A stretch of DNA of 49,909 nt, taken from positions 1-49,909 of the forward strand of contig DASVFT010000072.1 of assembly GCA_036379935.1 (NCBI GenBank), read 5' to 3'. The position numbers were made by a program, and so were the translations under genes. The notes under the pieces were generated by a model that was not told where the DNA came from, searched no databases, and saw only the letters and a list, made by a program, of their open reading frames with translations. Shown one piece after another: positions 47,615 to 49,909 of this stretch; position 1 is the stretch's first letter; each line of letters begins with the position of its first letter. The stretch comes from JAOPZW01 sp036379935 (GTDB taxonomy: Bacteria; Actinomycetota; Thermoleophilia; Solirubrobacterales; Solirubrobacteraceae).

Positions 47615-49155
47615 AGCAGGCCCCCGGCGATCCGCTCGGCGAGGGCGGCAATGGTCATGCTGGGGTTGACCCCCACCGGGCCGGGGAGGATCGAGCCGTC
47701 GGCCACGTAGAGCCCCTCGCAGCCGAACACGCGCCCGTGGGGATCGACGACGCCGTGCTCGGCGTCGCGTGCCATCGCGCAGCCACCGAGGGGATGGACC
47801 GTGAGCGCTCGGGCGTAGCGCCCTCCGACTGGCCACGTGCGCCCGCCGAGCGCCTCGCCCATCCGCCGCGCCGTGGCCTCGAGCCCTTCGAAGTAGCCAC
47901 GCGAGGCCTGCCCGCGCCACCTCAACGTCAGGCGGTCGCCGCGCAGCTCCATGCGTCCGCCGGGCACGTCGCGGCCCATGCCCAGCAGCGGCATCATCGC
48001 CGCCGACGAGCGGGCGGTCCCGAACAGCTCCGAGGCCGAGCGCCGGCGCAGCGCCCGCGCCAGGTCGCCCGGCAGCTCGGCGGCGTGCCAGAGCCACTCC
48101 GAGAAGGCGGGTGCCCCGGCATCCTGGATCACGAAGCCCCGGCCGCTGGGCGACTCGGCGTCGGGCACGCGCGCCGACGCGGTGATGACCGGGCCGGTGG
48201 CCGGGTCGAGGTAGCGGTCGGCGCCGCGCAGGAACATGAGCAGGTCGCCGTTGCCCGAGAAGCCGTGGCCGAGGCGGCGGCTGACGCCCGGCACGGCCAG
48301 CCGGTTGCGCAGCAGCAGCCCGGTCGAGCCGAAGGTGCCGGCGCCGAGCACGACGCGCTCGGCGCTCACCTCGCGCTCGGCCTTGGCCACGGGATCGAGC
48401 AGATGCTCCGGATGCTGCGCGCGCGCGGCGAGGTGCTGGCGATAGCGCACGCGCCATCCGCCGTTCGCGCGGTCGAGCGTCGTCGCCTCACAGCAGGTCC
48501 GCACGCCTGCGCCGGCGCGCATCGCCGCGGTGAGGTAGGTGAAGTCGACGGTGTGCTTGGCGCCGTACTGGCAGCCGACGTCGCAGCCACCACAGAGCCG
48601 GCACGTCTCGCGCGGCGCGCCGTGCAGGTTGTCGTGGCCGTCGTCGAAGCGCGCGCCCGGGCGCTCGCCGAAGGCCACGGCGAGCGGCGGGCGCTCGGCC
48701 CGCAGCCCCGCCAGCTCGGCCGCCGCCAGCAGCCCGCGCGTCTTCGGCGTGCGCTCGGCCCAGGGGTAGGGCTCGGGCCGCTGCATCGCGGCGACGGCGT
48801 CGTAGTGCGCGTCGAGCTCGCCCGGCTCGAGCGGGAGCCCGTCGGCGCCGAAGGTCGACGGGTCCTTGCGCAGCATGACGTTGGCGTAGATGAGCGAGCC
48901 GCCGCCGAGGCCGCTGGCCGTCAGCGCGTCGATGCCGTCGAAGCGCCGGAGCTCGAACAGGCCATGCCGTCCGCGGCGCGGGTCCCACAGCGCGCCGCGC
49001 CATTGGCGAGGGGTGCGCGGGAACGAGCCCGGCGGCCACGGCTGGCCGCGCTCGAGGACGAGGACGGAGGCGCCCGCCTGCGCCAGGCGGCAGGCCACCA
49101 CCGAGCCTCCGAATCCCGACCCGACGACGACGACGTCGTAGCGGTCAGCCGGCAT
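47611..49155 (-). CDS. GMC oxidoreductase, cholesterol-oxidase-like
   Basis: A 514-residue FAD enzyme. VVVVGSGFGGSVVACRLAQA begins at residue 8, SGLGGGSLIYANVMLRKDPS is the second FAD block, and HPLGGCAMARDAEHGVVDPH plus LYVADGSILPGPVGVNPSMT contain the catalytic His and the N-P-S motif. A cysteine array Cys185-x2-Cys188-x2-Cys191-x3-Cys195 (CRLCGGCDVGCQYGAK) suggests an iron-sulfur cluster; the sister enzyme at 33206 has a shorter version. It oxidises a 3-beta-hydroxy steroid or long alcohol in type. ATG 49155 sits in a repeated 13-bp element, so several upstream ATGs exist, but only this one starts the conserved N-terminus directly. Confidence 0.9.
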   Translation of the reverse strand: MPADRYDVVVVGSGFGGSVVACRLAQAGASVLVLERGQPWPPGSFPRTPRQWRGALWDPRRGRHGLFELRRFDGIDALTASGLGGGSLIYANVMLRKDPSTFGADGLPLEPGELDAHYDAVAAMQRPEPYPWAERTPKTRGLLAAAELAGLRAERPPLAVAFGERPGARFDDGHDNLHGAPRETCRLCGGCDVGCQYGAKHTVDFTYLTAAMRAGAGVRTCCEATTLDRANGGWRVRYRQHLAARAQHPEHLLDPVAKAEREVSAERVVLGAGTFGSTGLLLRNRLAVPGVSRRLGHGFSGNGDLLMFLRGADRYLDPATGPVITASARVPDAESPSGRGFVIQDAGAPAFSEWLWHAAELPGDLARALRRRSASELFGTARSSAAMMPLLGMGRDVPGGRMELRGDRLTLRWRGQASRGYFEGLEATARRMGEALGGRTWPVGGRYARALTVHPLGGCAMARDAEHGVVDPHGRVFGCEGLYVADGSILPGPVGVNPSMTIAALAERIAGGLL

Positions 49156-49324
49156 CCTCAGCCGGCATCCTGGGGGTCCGGCTCGTCGGGCCGCGCGGCG
49201 CGGCCTCGCTCAGCCGGCATCCTGGGGGTCCGGCTCGTCGGGCGGCGCGGGTGGCCTCGCTCAGCCGGCATCCTGGGGGTCCGGCTCGTCGGGCGGCGCG
49301 GGTGGGCTCGCTCAGCCGGCATCC
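49145..49324. repeat. 51-52 bp tandem repeats before the GMC gene, plus a 13-bp duplication
   Basis: TCAGCCGGCATCC begins at 49145, 49158, 49210, 49261 and 49312. Between 49158 and 49312 three full units of 52, 51 and 51 bp follow one another, with GGGGGTCCGGCTCGTCGGGC in each. On the minus strand every unit ends GGATGCCGGCTGA, which contains both the ATG of the GMC gene and the TGA that ends the gene upstream. The first two copies are directly adjacent as a 13-bp tandem duplication. Confidence 0.85.
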
Positions 49325-49909
49325 ACGTCCCACGTCACCGGCCGGCGGGGGTCGGGCTGGTAGGCGCAGAAGGTGCCGGTGCGCACGGTCGTGGCGAGCT
49401 CGTGCCCGAGGCGAGCGTCTTCGTCGGCGATGCGGCGGATCTCGCGCTTCAGCGCACGGGTGACGTTCACGCGCGCGCGCTCCGCGTCCGAGGCGGCGCG
49501 CCGGTCGCGCCCGCCGAGGCCAACGGCCGACGACAGCTCCTGCGCGATGAAGTCCATCTCCTCGCGCGCCCGCGCGCCGCGCTCGGGGTCGTTGAACGCC
49601 TCCGCCTCCTCGATCTCGGCGCGCAGGTCCTCCATCCGCGCGCGATACTCGGCCTTGGCCCGGGCGTCGAGCGCCGGGCCGGCGTCCCCGGTACCGGCGC
49701 GCACGGCAAGGCCCTCGGCCTCGAGGCCGGCCGGCGCCGCGCCGCCCTCGCCGCCGCGGGCCACGTCGACGGCGTGGAACTCGACACCCGGGTGGGCCAG
49801 CAGCAGCGCCAGGTGGCGCAGGCCCTTGGCATCGCGGACGCGCAGGACGCGGCCCTCGTAGTCAAGGCGCCACACGTCGCCCTCGCGGGCAAGCGCGGCG
49901 GTGAGCGAG
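49312..49909 (-). CDS. C-terminal end of a large ATPase-type regulator (start outside the window)
   Basis: About 198 codons enter from the right edge and stop at TGA 49314-49312. The sequence EGDVWRLDYEGRVLRVRDAK, GLRHLALLLAHPGVEFHAVD, ARAKAEYRARMEDLRAEIEE, AEAFNDPERGARAREEMDFI, ELSSAVGLGGRDRRAASDAE, RARVNVTRALKREIRRIADE and TTVRTGTFCAYQPDPRRPVT is a recognisable C-terminal module found behind AAA/TPR or nucleotide-cyclase-type regulators of actinobacteria: a wing-like beta part, a coiled coil of Glu/Arg repeats and a second basic helix. Its last codons (GAT GCC GGC TGA) are the source of the tandem repeats that follow. The rest of the protein cannot be seen. Confidence 0.7.
   Translation of the reverse strand, partial: SLTAALAREGDVWRLDYEGRVLRVRDAKGLRHLALLLAHPGVEFHAVDVARGGEGGAAPAGLEAEGLAVRAGTGDAGPALDARAKAEYRARMEDLRAEIEEAEAFNDPERGARAREEMDFIAQELSSAVGLGGRDRRAASDAERARVNVTRALKREIRRIADEDARLGHELATTVRTGTFCAYQPDPRRPVTWDVDAG

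Noticed and set aside
49145..49324. Regular repeats of about 51 bp considered as a CRISPR array
   Set aside because: The units are directly adjacent with no unique spacers, and they contain a start/stop overlap of the flanking genes; no cas genes are nearby.

Overview
The window is GC-rich DNA with strongly G/C-biased third codon positions, short intergenic gaps and many GTG/TTG starts. Together with the gene families present (FCD-type GntR regulators, MsmX-type ABC importers, paired GMC oxidoreductase and alpha/beta-hydrolase genes, an ECF sigma factor fused to its own zinc finger and membrane segment, DUF6766), this points to a soil-type actinobacterium, most plausibly Thermoleophilia/Solirubrobacterales. 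That placement is inference; there is no rRNA or tRNA in the window.

Region 1 (1-3248) is a sulfur/metalloid locus. A persulfide-dioxygenase-like MBL enzyme and an MFS transporter run leftward. Diverging from them are an ArsR regulator fused to a rhodanese domain, a small DUF1059 protein, an ArsM/UbiE-like methyltransferase and a DsrE-like protein. The methyltransferase has an in-frame UGA exactly where its family carries a conserved Cys (the arsenic-binding Cys of ArsM). Directly behind the UGA lies a hairpin with the key features of a bacterial SECIS element: a bulged U, a five-pair upper stem and a G at the start of the loop. The gene then continues in frame with family-typical sequence, so I annotate it as a candidate selenoprotein. 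This is the most interesting signal in the window.

Region 2 (3249-6720) is a loose, partly decayed stretch: long non-coding DNA, two copies of a structured repeat, a DNA-methyltransferase fragment, a VOC protein, a lipoprotein, a P-loop kinase and a small membrane protein.

Region 3 (6720-22717) is a sugar-catabolic island. It holds a four-component ABC importer, a GH36 alpha-galactosidase-like enzyme, an epimerase/uronate-dehydrogenase-like protein, an SMP-30 lactonase, a split UxaA-type dehydratase, a D-2-hydroxyacid dehydrogenase, an aldose-epimerase-like protein, four SDRs, a U32-like protein and a GntR/FCD regulator. Two nearly identical 21-bp palindromes in the two divergent promoters look like its operators. 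From 15438 to 21893 each gene overlaps the next by 1-4 bases. The last SDR is cut by an amber codon.

Region 4 (22718-24276) is a gene graveyard: a headless, internally deleted LysR joined to a truncated GGDEF, and a GAF scrap.

Region 5 (24277-49909) is mostly housekeeping and accessory metabolism: DUF4386, cydAB, a lipoprotein/DUF6766 set, GNAT, a secreted beta-helix protein, a GMC/hypothetical/OYE operon, an acrylyl-CoA-reductase-like enzyme, alkA, fumarylacetoacetase, a flavin disulfide oxidoreductase, a second MBL enzyme, MOSC, DsbA-like, a leucine-dehydrogenase-like enzyme, the fused sigma factor, a hydrolase plus a second GMC enzyme, and the end of a large regulator. Two independent tandem duplications (43 bp at cydA/cydB; about 51 bp before the second GMC gene) lie exactly on stop/start overlaps and appear to have uncoupled neighbouring genes.
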